64,000 nt of DNA from Anarhynchus alexandrinus (GCA_008711295.1 VUYV01000054.1:26781-90780); one strand, 5' to 3'. Positions 38,101-50,015 are shown, counted from the first letter of the stretch. Program-made: numbers and translations. The notes: generated by a model from the sequence alone, not told the origin.

Positions 38101-40500
38101 ATTCAGTCAAAACGCTGCCATGCGAATTTTCACACCAACAGCTACATTGATTTCCTACTTGGTTAGCAGTCGCTGATTAAGCCTGTCATACAACTATTTA
38201 TGGTGCCACATGCCAAAAACTGTACTTTTGCTTCTGTCACAAACCCCTCAAATTATTTCTTTTTGTCTTTGCACACAAGAAGGCTTTCACGCAACTTACA
38301 CGCAGGCTGAACTACAAATGAAGCCATTACGGGAGCCCCCACCTCAGCACAATGTAAGTGAAAACAAGCATGCCCAGTTAATTTGGAGTAATTTTAGGCA
38401 TGTTAGAAACGACCTGCTGTTTCCCAGAAACTCCTCTCCATCTTTTGGGTCCTATGTATCCCTTGAGGTAAACCCACCTACAGAAGCTTTAGGGATCTTT
38501 CCCAAGTTCATTGCTTTGAGAGTTTTAGCGTGCCTTCGGGACGTGCAGCAGTTTCCCGGTACACAAGCAGTCTAATGGCATCTCTAGTTGGCACTGCGCG
38601 TTATTTCTTTAGTAAAGCTCCCTGAATTTCAATCTGTTGCCTTTCATCGCGTTTCTGTGCTTTAAATAGGTAAGACAAAGGAACAACGACATTTCTTTAA
38701 TAAAGGAAATAACTCTTCTCTCTCTAAAAAGTGTGTTCACCCTTTTCCTTAAGAGAAGGAAGAAAAGGGAGTGCTTTTCACAATTTATGCAAAAATGGTT
38801 AGCAAACTCTCACTTGTCATATAAGTTATTAATTTTATTTTATTTTTCATGGCATATTTTACCTTTATGGATTATGCAAAATTTTTCCCCTTCCAAAATT
38901 GCTAAAGAGCCTCCCCAATTAATGATGGCTACACAAATAATTTATTTATTCTTTTGTCATCTTTGCATCACACAGAAGCCGGTCTGCTAAACCCTAAGTG
39001 ACAAGAAAAACAAGTATTTTCATCTATGCTTCTTTTGTGTTTTACAGAAAAAAATGGCAAATCCTTCTTTTCTCAAAGAGCTTTTGAAATATTGATCCTG
39101 TATATAATAATATATGACTACATTTCACATTTAGCCATTCTTAGCCCCAGGTACTTGATAGCTGGTTTAAGGAGAGTAAAAGCTGTTTCAAACTCCCAAG
39201 CCACAGAGCAGCTGTTAGAAAATTATTTTTTTCCCAACTAAACCTACACTGAAGTAGAAAGAATTCTATCCAAATTCTGTGCACTACATAACACATTTGC
39301 ACATTTAATTTATAAAGAAGGTTAATTACATTGCTCTGCTAGCATAACCCGCTTCCATGCTGCAGCCAGAAAGCATTAATGATTTTAAAGAAGGCATCAG
39401 GGGAGTGGATTTTTTCCTCTAGGGTTGCTTCTGAGTCTTCTGCGCTCAGCCAAGCAATAAGAGATGTACACATATCTGCTGTGATTATATTCAGAATCCC
39501 AAGAAGTTTGAACCTGAAGCAATGTCAAACAAAGCTCAATAATAAATGAATTTTTGATGCCAGAATCTAAACAAAACAAGCCACAACATTTCTATATAAA
39601 CCCTAAGTTAAACATATTTCTGGAAAACCATAACGATGCATCCTGTGTCTTTTACTGTTTACAGCGTAAGTTCATGCATTATTCAGGCCAATTATTTCCT
39701 AATAATTACAATTTGGAACAGTAGGATAGATGAGTTTTTATAGAGAATATTAATGGAGAGAAAGTGATAAAAAGATGTTCCCTGTTTGTAAGATGCAGCG
39801 CATTAATAACGGGTGTCTGGCTTGACTACACTGTTATTGCTAGCAAATTATGATTATTCGCTGTGTACTGTAATCATGTGATAAATATGTGAGATAGACA
39901 ATAATAATTCTAGCTGGCATTAGTAGGACTGCTGAGTAATTAGGGAACGATTGTTTCAGACCTTTTAAACAGAAGGTAAGATGCAACCAGTAGATTGTGT
40001 TCTTCCTTTAATAAGAGGACACTGACGCCTGCATGAATTCCAGAAATAATACAGACCTGTCACATACAGCAAATGGAAGGAACTGGGGGGGAATTGTGCT
40101 TAGTCACACTGGTGGTTACTTTCTTAGCACACCTGCATCACTCTTCTGATAGATTCCTTACAGTCAAAGATTTTTTCTTGAATCAGATAACTGACGACAA
40201 AAGAACAATTTTAATACATAAGAGCTTCAACAGTGACTTTCGCCTCATTTAATGTGAGAAGGAAAAGATGCAAATTGTTACAAACATTTTTGGTCATATC
40301 TACAGAGTTATGCAGAAAGAGGACGCAAAACACTTTATTACTTTCATGCCCCACGCATAATAATGGCGAGCATAAGGAGTGGTTCAGGCTGTTACATCGG
40401 GATCCGGGACTCCACACCCATAGGCTTGCTCATCTCTGCGTGAATCAGCAAAATGGACCCAGATTTGGTGGGAAAACACATTAAATAGCTTACTCAGCTC
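38101..40500. promoter_or_regulatory. Candidate cluster of conserved non-coding / enhancer-like segments
   Basis: Several sub-stretches have non-repetitive, motif-dense DNA with scattered CpGs, unlike the flanks. 38260-38580 has mixed composition and carries a 121-codon frame at 38210-38575 that I do not believe is coding. 38780-38920 has TTATGCAAAA twice and CCAATTAATG. 39640-39950 has TAATTA at 39703-39708 and 39937-39942, GATAA-type words and TTATTGCTAGCAAATTATG. 40230-40490 has CCCACGCATAATAATGGCG and ATCGGGATCCGGG. This is the texture of developmental enhancers in gene deserts, but conservation cannot be seen from one genome. Confidence 0.3.
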
Positions 40501-43399
40501 TGAGAGACACGAGTAGCCTGTCTGACCAAGGGCTTTTCAAGATCAAGACTTTAATGAGATTCCAGAATTATGAGGATTAATGCCATAGATTAAGGGTAAT
40601 ACACTTGGCATTTACAAGTGCTTTTGAAATAGCCACCTAAACCACTTATATACAGTAATCAAGTAAGCAAACTTGCTGAAGAAAATTCCCATTTACGAAA
40701 CACTTAATAAGTGGGGTTTTTTTTTAATTAATACATGAAAAAACCCTCATGGATCCAGCTCTTTCTGACTGAAATAATGATTTACTGATATGTAGCTATT
40801 TATTAATAAATGATCTAACACTATGGCTGACTAATGCTAATAGCATACTGAGCTTTAGATACGTAGCAACAGATGAGAGGAGAGAACTGCAACACCTGAT
40901 CAAATTGGATGAGCATTATACTGCATTCTGTCATGCAGTTATTTATTTGAAATTGAGAGGTGGTGTCTGATCCAGAACAGCAGGATGTTTGACTCAAAAA
41001 AAATAAAGGGTTCAAGAAAATATTTAAAATAACCTCCAACAAGCTTAAGTATTGCAGAGTCCACATAAACCGAAACAGAAAAGTTGAGGTTTATGCATGC
41101 TTTTCATCCATGCACATGATTAAAATTATTCAAAGCAACGGTAAACCAGCCCATAAGAACATATGAGTTGATCCAAAAAAAAAAAAAAAAGCAAGATTCT
41201 TTCATATATATAATTTGTTTGCTGTTTTACTTGTACTGTGTTGACTGGTAGACTTGTATTTTTCTTATTTTTCATTGTGCAGCCCCCCTTCCCCCCAGTA
41301 AATATCTTTGTGTGGAGTGCTCCAATTCAAGACATCCTTTTTATCATTTTAGAAATCCCTTTCCTATTAAGGAAAAGTACCTAGTAACTCAAGTAAAAAA
41401 ACCATAATACTTTAAAGAGAAATGTCATTATGTGAAACACCCCCTTCCAGACAAGCAATAACCCCTCTCAAACCAACTCCCCTCAAAGCCCAGTGAAAAG
41501 TCCCATATGCATTAGAAACCTGTTTTTAAAACATTCCTTGATAAAGTATGCATGGTACACTTTGCTAACTTCCTTCTGGAAGGTGTATGAACAAAGCACA
41601 AGCGATAGACAAGTAAATGTAAACACTTCACACCCCTTTCCCTATGAAAAATTTTTTTCTTGTAGACTTTCCCTGACGCTGATTCCTTACCAGTTATTGA
41701 AAGGTCCTTTATTTCTAATGCACAAAGTAGCGACTGTCAAGATGACGGTGATATTACTTTTTGATCCACAGGCCTTGCCTGCACTGTCACAAGGTCTATA
41801 ATGAAGGCTAACAACAACAATAATAATTACAGTGTTTAAGTAGAGACTACTACACTAATTAAAATGCTCCTTTATTTGGATTTCCAAATTCAAGTCAAAA
41901 CAGCAAAAAGATCATAACGCCAATGCAAGGCCCTAGTTTGATGCAGATTTATTATTTTTTAAAAATCCAAACCTAACAAAAATGAGTATTTTCTTATACC
42001 TTTACCTAACCTATTCTCCATTACTCCGTTACGGGCATGAAATACTACCTAATTATAATTAAAAAAAAAAACCAAACAACAAAAAAAACCCCAAACCAAA
42101 CAAGTGCATACTTGAGGACTCTCATATATATGAACAAGAAATTTTATCCAGATCAGTACTGGGGAGTGTGAGTAGATAATGGAGATGTATCTTTCTAATC
42201 TTAAAATCTATTAATTGTAACTCTTCCTATAAATTAGGTTTGTGACTTAAAAAAAAAAAAAAAGTCAAGCCTTTATTCTTATTGCCCTGTGTTGAAAAAT
42301 TTTATGTTGTTACTTGTACTGTACACATTAAGACTTCCCTATTTTATACTTGTACGGCCTATCTTCATTACCTGTAAAACACAGCATTTACAGAAACATA
42401 AAGAATATTTCAGTGTGCCTATAAAAATAAACAAAACTTTCAATTAAAGCAATATTGGTTTGAATGCATGCAAGAAGGATTCTAAGGCAATTATCAAAAT
42501 TGATTTTTACCGTAGGCTCTAAATTATTTTAAACCCTGATGTCTAGGGAAATTAAGATTACACTGACACATAGATTTCTGTGCTGCTCCTAGAAGTTTGA
42601 ATATTTATACTGCTATTAGTTTGGAAATATGCTGTGTCCCCTTCCTAATTAAATGGTCATTCTGACCATTTTACAGTTATTCAGAGAGGGTTCACATCAT
42701 CTGTGTACCACTTCACCAACATAAGAAGAGTATTAGACTGTTAGAGATTTGATTTTGAAAGAAGATTTAAGACGTATATTTAAATAATTTCTGACATCTC
42801 AACCTGCACAAACTTTCGATGTAAACATAATTGGACCACTTTTGAAATAAGAATTGTACTAAAATGTTTGAAAATACTGGCTGAAAATGACATTGGCAAT
42901 GAACTGTTACTAAAACACACTGAATCATCTCAGGAATAGAGTTCTCCCTGCCACTACACCTTTGCATACTTTTAATACCTAAAAAATAAAGATATGCTTT
43001 ATAGCAACTACTTGCGTCCAGTTCTCTGGTAGACAGTAAACAGTCAAATGAGAGAAACAAGAAAGATTCTAGAAGTCCTATTGTAATGACTATTTTCTTA
43101 GAAGGAACTAGGAATATTTTAAGAGGGGAAAAAGGTTAAAATTATAAAGATAGCTATTTAACATCTTTACCTTGTTGACAGCAACTTCCTTTTTGAAACG
43201 CTCAAAGGTCTTTCTTTGAATCTCCATATGTCCTCATCTTTATCTCTGAAAAATCTAAGCTAAATTATAGCTTTGGTGTGTATAGAGAGTTCAGTGAATC
43301 TACACTGCCTAGATTTTGAGAAATCATTCCTTTTGTAACACTACCATGAGCTACAGACAAGAATCTTCCAAAAGGAGGTTTAACTATCCTGAATGCTTA
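40501..43399. other. No gene seen; AT-rich DNA with poly-A tracts
   Basis: A16 run at 41175-41190, AAC/AAT triplets at 41810-41827, A/C-rich tract at 42061-42102 and A15 run at 42249-42263. No exon, RNA gene or transposon is recognised. Open frames do not exceed about 100 codons. Confidence 0.65.
42061..42102. repeat. A/C-rich low-complexity tract
   Basis: Poly-A with CC and CAAAC interruptions. Confidence 0.85.
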
Positions 43400-43781
43400 T
43401 TACTTTGTTTCTATGTGGTGCCATGAGGCTCAGACCTCCTGAGAAGACTAGGCAGGGCTTCCTCAGCTGGGTTCTCCAGATGCTTCGCAGGACTGCAGGT
43501 TCTCTCTGGTTCCCCTGTGGCAGACAACAAGCTGTCAAGACAGCCCAGGAGCACACTTCTCTTCTTGGCTGCCAGTCACCACTGTGGGGCTGCAATAAAT
43601 TGGTGGGCATCCTCGGCTGCGGTCTGATGACACCGTTAACCCGAAGCATGGTTAGCCCAGCGCCTGCCCCAGCTGCAGGGTAATTTCTGTTGCGGGTACA
43701 CACGGAAGACACATACACAGACAAGTGCTGCTTTCTCACAGCAGTCACTTCACCAGCTCACACAGGCAGGATCAAATGAAA
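43400..43781. other. Unidentified GC-richer block directly upstream of a solo LTR
   Basis: This stretch is clearly richer in G and C than its left flank and has a cluster of CpGs (for example cttcgcagg, cctcggctgcgg, caccgttaacccgaagc, ttgcgggtacacacgg). Frames are open on both strands (122 codons minus at 43380-43748 and 96 codons plus at 43393-43683). That is a composition effect rather than evidence for two genes; neither product has motifs I recognise. The solo LTR at 43787 was inserted at its right border. It may be an older LTR or another repeat that served as a landing site; I cannot identify termini. Confidence 0.35.
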
Positions 43782-43786
43782 GAACG
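43782..43786. repeat. Target-site duplication, left copy (GAACG)
   Basis: Identical to 44520-44524 on the other side of the LTR; the direct trace of integration. Confidence 0.92.
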
Positions 43787-44519
43787 TGTCCTGGTTTGAG
43801 GTAAAACAGGACCAATTTTGTTCAGTAACTTCACTTCTTAGCTGGGCCTCTTCTAACTACTCAAATTAACTGCATATTGTGCAGACAATGTTCCCTCTCT
43901 CAGAGTGATAAGACCTATGTTTATAGTTGATGCCCAGGCATGGTATGCAGAGAGGCTCTTGCTTATACTTACTGCTATAACAGCCAAGGCCAACCAACTT
44001 TGTTGTTTGCCCCGTTGGAAGGTCAGAAGCGGAAAAGCATAGTGGGGTCCCACCTGCAGGGAGGAGCGGACAGGACAGGTGACCCAAAACTGACCAACAG
44101 GGTATTCCATCCCATCTGCCTCGTGCTCAGTACAAAAGGTGACGGATGAAAGGGTCAGCTCTCTCTTTCTTCAGTGGCCGATGTCTGAGGAGGACTCTGT
44201 TTGTCTGCCTGTGATCCCGATCCTGAATGCAGATCCAGAATCCAGTTCCCGTCCGTCACTGAGTCCGGCCTGGGACTGCCCCAGCGCCAGCCGGTGCTGT
44301 GATTGTCATCCTGGGAGCTTGATATGGTTTTGTATATATTTCATTATTTCTTTTTATTTTATTATTAATATTTCATTAAAGTAGTTTAGTTCCTTCTAAA
44401 CTCATAAGTCTCTTTTTCCTCCTCTGCCTCTCTCTTGAAGAGGGGTAGAGGGGAGCATCTGTCGGTCCCATCTGGGGTCCCCCAGATCCCCAGTAGCGGA
44501 TTTGGCCTAAACCACGACA
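43787..44519 (+). mobile_element. Complete solo LTR, endogenous retrovirus, ERVL-type (733 bp)
   Basis: The element begins TGTCCTGGTTTGAGG and ends CCTAAACCACGACA. Its first 11 bases and the reverse complement of its last 11 differ at one position, as expected for LTR termini with TG...CA ends. It is bordered by a perfect 5-bp target-site duplication, GAACG (43782-43786 and 44520-44524), so both ends are intact. A TATA-like tacaaaag (44131-44138) and an ATTAAA poly-A signal (44375-44380) lie in plausible U3/R positions for plus orientation. No internal retroviral genes are present; recombination between the two LTRs of a provirus presumably removed them. The start and end sequences and 5-bp duplication fit class III (ERVL) elements of birds. 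The class assignment is inference, the LTR structure is seen. Confidence 0.93.
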
Positions 44520-44524
44520 GAACG
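44520..44524. repeat. Target-site duplication, right copy (GAACG)
   Basis: Pairs with 43782-43786. Confidence 0.92.
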
Positions 44525-46536
44525 TCATCAGGATTTGAAGCCAGATGAGATGGACACTTGGCTTTTTCCCTCTCGAGTCACCAGGAGCATGTCACAATCA
44601 CTAGCAACTCCACTGCCTAAGTCAAAAGATGATTATCTCCTCATGTCCTCAACTACAGACTGAGACAGTGTCTGCAATCTGTGTTTAACCAGTTGTTTCT
44701 TTAATCATTTGCATTAAACAGATGTAAAGTACTATTTACATGCAGTTGCACAACAAATTTTCATTTAAGATGCAGGACAACGGTGACTCAAGCCCAAAGA
44801 ATGCCACTAGATACAGTAAGAGGGTAAAATGCTTTGAAATCAACATCTCAATCCTCTTCTTTTCAGCAAACCAAAAAAACCCACAATGAAGTATTTACTG
44901 CATTTTAAGCCTTCCTATGTTTTACTTTTCTTTCCCTACATTTGTATGGGTTTTGAATAGATATTGCTACTGAATGTATGCAAAAATTTAAAATGCTCTT
45001 TGAACAGACGGTTTTAACATTTCTATTTATGGGAACCAGATAACACATAAAGAAAATTCAATTAATGTTATACTTGTTTCCCTAATTAAATATCTGTAAT
45101 TGCATTTGAAAGTTTGAACTATGCATTTCTGTTGATGTTAGTTCCAGGAAATGTTGGACTTCTCACTAATCAAAACATACACGAGTGATTATGAACCAGA
45201 ATTCTCAATTAATTTCAACAGAAACTTAAATTGACTCTTTGGCAAATACCTTGCATGTTAAAATGTATAAATAACTTTCCTTATCTTGGTAAACATAACT
45301 GGAGATGCAGATGACTGCATCTGCAGCACTTAGAATTACATCTTTGTAGTGCTACGCATGGTTTGCTTAGTTAATTGATTGTACGCATTCTCACTGATTT
45401 ACGTTTATTTATCAAATTCACAGAATGCAAATACTGACCAGCGCTTCCACACACAGTGTTTGAAATTCGCACAGGTTTTCCCATTTGAAGAAGAAGTTGA
45501 GGATCATTGACTACACTACAGAGAATGAAAATATATTTCCAGTCACGCATGTTAATCCTTGATCATACAATGTTCAAAAAGCAAAATGCAATTATACGTC
45601 AGTGGCCTGGAAATTCATAATTTGGTTGCTTAAAATTAGTTATACATTCAACCCCTCTGAAATGTTACCACATAAAACTGGTCATAAAAAGAAAAAATAA
45701 AAGAAAATAACTGCTTTTTCTTTTTTTCATCTCAAATTCTTCTGCTAGAAGAGCAACACGTGACATTTCCTATTTCCTTACTAATTTCTTCACATACGGA
45801 AATGGAAAGCCTTAAATAATATTTGTTGGCGGATTAGGCTGCCTCACTTTTCATTGAAGTAGATGGGGGCAGTCCTCACATAATTTTTTTTCTGCTAATT
45901 CAGCTGTAGGATCAGCAATTTTGAGCAGAGAAACTGTCAAACAGCTGGAGACCATTAGTATCGTGATCTCCAACAGCCATTTCTAAAAGTATCTTTCTCT
46001 TCTCCTAACACACTGTGAGCCCACACCTCCTATGTTGCCCTCTCAACAAACACGTTTGCAAATACAGTGGTTTATGTGGTGGAGAGACTGGTGGTTCTAG
46101 GAGATCCAGTAGGGGAAAAAATTAATTCCACCCTACGTACACATACACCTACTGATAAGGATGTAGAGTGAATAGCAATTTAATTTATTAGTGAAGAAAC
46201 AGGAACAACCAATATACAGTAAGAGGCATCCTGCCATGCAACAACGAGAAGTAGAAAACACACTGCTAACACTGTGCAACAGAATACATACAGATTCAAC
46301 TAAGAGATTTCTTAAAATATTTTTTGAAAATAATAATTCTTCATTATAAACAGAAAGAATGCTTCTGTCTTTTTATTATGTTAAATCTTTTATTAAGAAA
46401 TATTTTATTTCTACTATGAGGCTGAACGAAAGGGTCTCCTGCTAGGAAAAGCTTATTCACCATCTGTTTAGTGGAAAATCCGTGACACAGACTGCATATC
46501 AGGGATCTGATTCTTATTTACATTTCTAGATGAGAG

Positions 46537-46557
46537 ATGCTCTTCTCAGAAGAGCAT
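46537..46557. repeat. Perfect palindrome, 10-bp arms, 1-nt centre
   Basis: atgctcttct, c, agaagagcat. Structure only; no protein-binding site that I recognise. Confidence 0.85.
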
Positions 46558-46923
46558 TTTATTTCTATTTTACTTCCTATTTTTTTTCTGAAAGGCTCCT
46601 AGCAAAAGGTGGTTTGCTTCAGCTTCAAATCTATTTAGCGCATGACAGTGGCTTAAGTTTACCAAGGGTGATTCCTGCACACCAGCGAAAGCGCAAGAAA
46701 GGTAGGACAATAAAAGGAAGGTTATTATTTATTAATTGTGAGAACAACACGCAAAACTGATTTCTGTTCCCAGAGTTAGAGATGCCTGCCCGTCATCAGG
46801 TTGGACCTGTAAGAAGCAATCGTCATTACTGCACAAGTAAAACACTTTTTAGAACAGAGTGTTATTTTCACCTGTGACCACAAAGTTGTGGTCTAAAAGC
46901 TGGCCTCAGCAGGAAGCTAAGCA

Positions 46924-46969
46924 AGATACCCCTTATATCTTTGTAGAGATACCCCTTATATCTTTGTAG
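46924..46969. repeat. Perfect tandem duplication, 2 x 23 bp
   Basis: The 23-bp unit starting agataccccttatatctttg occurs at 46924-46946 and 46947-46969 with no mismatch, so the duplication is recent or polymorphic. Confidence 0.92.
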
Positions 46970-47065
46970 GTTTCTTTTCTAATGCGAATAGCCCATTCAT
47001 AATTTTTCAGGTGAATTACTCCTGACCACTTTAGGTACACGAGGGCTTAAGTAAAATAGAGCTAT

Positions 47066-47362
47066 TTCACAGAATCTCCTGGACTGGAAAAGACCTGTAA
47101 GATCATCTAGTCCAATCATTAACCTAACACTGACAAGCCCACCACTGAACCATGTCCCTAAGCACTATATCTACATGACCCTTAAATACCCCCAGGGATG
47201 GGGACCCCACCACTGCCCTGGATAATGAGTTCCAATGCCTGATGACCCTTTCAGTAAAGAAACTCTTCCTAATATCCAATCTAAACTTCCTTTGGGGCAA
47301 CTTGAAGCCATTTCCTCTTGTTCTATCACCTGTTACTTGACAGAACAGGTCGACTCCCACCA
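47066..47362 (-). mobile_element. CR1 LINE 3' end, 5'-truncated, antisense
   Basis: Starts ttcacagaatc, the antisense CR1 3' terminus. It then shows gatcatctagtccaa, cccccagggatggggacccc, accactgccctgg, gttccaatgcctgatgaccc, cagtaaagaaactcttccta, atatccaatctaaacttcct, gccatttcctcttgttctat and cacctgttacttgacagaac, all landmarks of CR1 3' regions in the correct order. The match ends near cgactcccacc at about 47362. At roughly 297 bp it is longer than the copy at 27592 and appears to belong to a different CR1 subfamily (caatcattaacctaacactg after the tail). The 79-codon frame inside is not a gene. Confidence 0.95.
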
Positions 47363-49904
47363 AGCAAGAAAAAAGGCTCTTGGGATTTGAGAGGAAGGAA
47401 CATGAAGCTAAGAATCATGTGCATTTGATCTCTTCGTCATTTCATTTCTTGAAGTGGAAGACTGAAAAATAAAAGGAAGTTACTCTCTAGATGGCTGAAC
47501 TCAAACACAAGTGAAGTTGCACATGATTTATACAGTGGAAATATGTTCAGGGTGAGATCTCTCAGCACGTTCCCACATTGTAAGGATTTCCCCATTTATG
47601 CAGACAGTGCGGAGTAAGCAGACAGAAGCCTCTGTCTCTTTTGTGGAACACATACACCGTACTGCCATATCAAAATGCATCAGAATTTTTACACAGTTTG
47701 AAGTAAAGGTATGCTACGCAAAGGAAACATTGCATTATGCATTTTCCATGTGATTAGTATACACTTAATATTCCTGCTATTTTGATGTGGGAAATGGGAC
47801 CGTATGGAGTGACAAAAAAAATCAGACACTGATGACAGTTTTGCTTCAAATACTGATGACAGTAGGGCTTATTTCTGCAGTCTGATTCTTATCATCTTGA
47901 GCTGGCGCTGTCACAGGAGACAAGCAGGAAGATTTTTAATTTGTGTATTTTGGCAGCACTGATGGGTGGAATAATACCATTAGGCTTCTGTTTTGGAAAA
48001 ATATAATAACCCCAAGGCCCTTCTAAGGTCTGTAAATAAAAAATATTCTTATAGTAAGAATTTGAAATGGAAAACAGACAGATAAACATCCTATAAATCT
48101 AAACTATTGAGTAAATACTACCCATCTCTCCTTCATGCCAGCTCTGAAGAGAAAGCATCACACAGAATGAGGGATGTAGTTTCCTTTGACATCGCTCTTT
48201 TTCTTTGCACTCCTCCTAGGGGCTCCTACAGGCCAAGTCTGACTGCACCTAAGCGTTCCTATTATTAGATCCCTGCTTTACAATGTCATAATTTCTTTCA
48301 TTTGATTTTCAGAAAAGCTATCTTCCTGTACTTTTATCAGAAATAAATTATTCACTTAGAAAAGATTACTTTATGTCATTATGACAAAAAATACTTTCTA
48401 TTATGAATTACTAATATTTATTTGAACCCAGTCACATTCCTAATTTCAAGAGAGTACTCAGACTGACAAACTAATGAGAACTGTCACAGGTCACTGTAAT
48501 TAGAAACATTTTTGAAAGTGCTGTGTAAGGCAATAGCAGCTATAATATCATTCATAATTCATTAAAACTTAAAACATTCAAGGGAATATGAAAATGCTAT
48601 ATGTGCAACTTTGCCTGAAAGGCTGTATGCAAGAAGAGATATGAATGTGTTCTAGTTGTATGATAATTTCCCTTTTATTCAAATGACCTAATTTTTTTGT
48701 CTTTCTTTCTTATGATGTGATTACTTTCATAGCACAAATTTCAATGCTGTGATCAATTTGAATGAAAAATGATCATGACTGGATGTTCCAATTCAATGTT
48801 TCTACAAGATAATAAAATGAAAGTAACAGAGGTTTAGCACGTTATATGAGCGTTAAGATTCTGAATAGCTGAAAAATGTGGGTTTTTGTGCTGCCTCATT
48901 TTCATGCCTGTTAATTAAATACCATTACTAATTTTAAAGAATTTAATTTCTGAAAACTCTAACTGCACTCTTAAAAACAGCTGATCTAGTAGCATTCCAA
49001 ATAAGTAGCCATTATCATTTCACATCAAAATGGCTTTTTGAGTACCTGGTCTTGGTAGTTTTTCTTGTTTGTTTTGCTTAATTTGCAAAGTTCTTTGCAT
49101 TCTTTATTCAGATCATTTAAACTCACTCTTTCTTTTAAAAAGGGGTGAAAGAAAGGAAAATATATGATCCAAGAACTAAACTGCAACTGCTAATACAGCA
49201 TGAACTGCAGTATTGTTTTGACTCACAGTGAAAGGATACGTAAGCAAGTAGAAAAAAAACCAACCACACACAGATCTTTTGCCATGATCCATCTTACAAA
49301 TACAATGCAATTTGTAATTTGTTTGCCTATAACTGTCTGCACTCAATTCTGCTAATATTTTGCACTTGTCAGATTTTCTATACTACAAAAATCAGCATTG
49401 GGGGTACTTCGTTATGAGAACACAATAAAATTTGTGCTGGAATTTATCATTAGGGTTTTTTAAATTACCTTTATAATCTCCTTCTTCAAAACACTTGAAG
49501 GCAGGCAATCCTTCTCTTGGGATCACACTACCATATCAATTTAGTAACTGGATAGTGGGTTACTTATTGCTCCCTAGATAAAGAGATGAATATTTTCTTT
49601 CAGTTTTTGGTAAGTTGGCCTACCTGTACCATATAGTCTTATAATGCTTTTAATTGTGAAAAATCATCCTTATTATTGCCTGATTCATGCTACATTTCGA
49701 TAAACAAAGCTTGGAGTCTACTACAAACATGCTTTACATGAAAACAGCTACAAGTAAGAGACATCATCTACTTTATAACTAGGACATGTCTAAGATACTC
49801 GGCTGTTTGGTTAATATATCAATTAGGCTTAAGCATAAGTGACCGGACAGCTGAAGTCTTTTGTGAAAATCTTAGTTCCTTGTAAAAAACTCTTGAATAA
49901 ATTC
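47363..49904. other. No gene seen; AT-rich DNA
   Basis: No exon, RNA gene or transposon recognised. ACTGATGACAGT occurs twice within about 30 bp near 47827-47863. The stretch 48420-48620 and 48880-49010 have TAATTA-type words and low-repeat texture, but nothing more can be said. Confidence 0.65.
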
Positions 49905-49909
49905 CTGTG
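49905..49909. repeat. Target-site duplication, left copy (CTGTG)
   Basis: Identical to 50011-50015. Confidence 0.9.
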
Positions 49910-50010
49910 TGTCCTGGTTTGAGGTAAAACAGAATCAATTTTGTTCAGTAACTTCTCNCAAGTCTTGGTCCCCTAGGTCCCCAGTAGCCAATTTGGCCTA
50001 AACCACGACA
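49910..50010 (+). mobile_element. Second solo LTR of the same family, interior missing at a single N
   Basis: 49910-49957 matches the first 48 bases of the LTR at 43787 with three differences. After one N (49958), 49959-50010 matches the last 50 or so bases, ending CCTAAACCACGACA. A 5-bp target-site duplication, CTGTG, flanks it (49905-49909 and 50011-50015), so both ends are true ends of one insertion. About 630 bp of LTR interior is therefore absent exactly where the N stands, which points to a gap of unknown size written as one N. The target site differs from that of the first LTR, so this is an independent insertion and not the partner LTR of one provirus. Internal retroviral sequence could in principle also be hidden in the gap. 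Confidence 0.92.
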
Positions 50011-50015
50011 CTGTG
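50011..50015. repeat. Target-site duplication, right copy (CTGTG)
   Basis: Pairs with 49905-49909. Confidence 0.9.

Larger units (their letters stand above)
44525..47065. other. No gene seen; AT-rich DNA
   Basis: No exon or RNA gene recognised. A perfect 21-bp palindrome (46537-46557) and a 23-bp tandem duplication (46924-46969) are listed separately. The part at 45060-45440 is rich in TTAATT/TAATTA words but otherwise unremarkable. Confidence 0.65.

Noticed and set aside
38210..38575. 121-codon frame as a coding exon
   Set aside because: No recognisable domain and length within chance; the DNA fits better with a candidate non-coding conserved segment.
43380..43748. Overlapping 122- and 96-codon frames on opposite strands as genes
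   Set aside because: Open frames on both strands of one GC-rich block are a composition effect; no motif, splice signal or family resemblance.
43787..50010. The two LTRs as the two ends of a single provirus
   Set aside because: Each has its own target-site duplication on both sides (GAACG and CTGTG), so they are separate insertions, and the DNA between them includes an unrelated CR1 and no retroviral genes.
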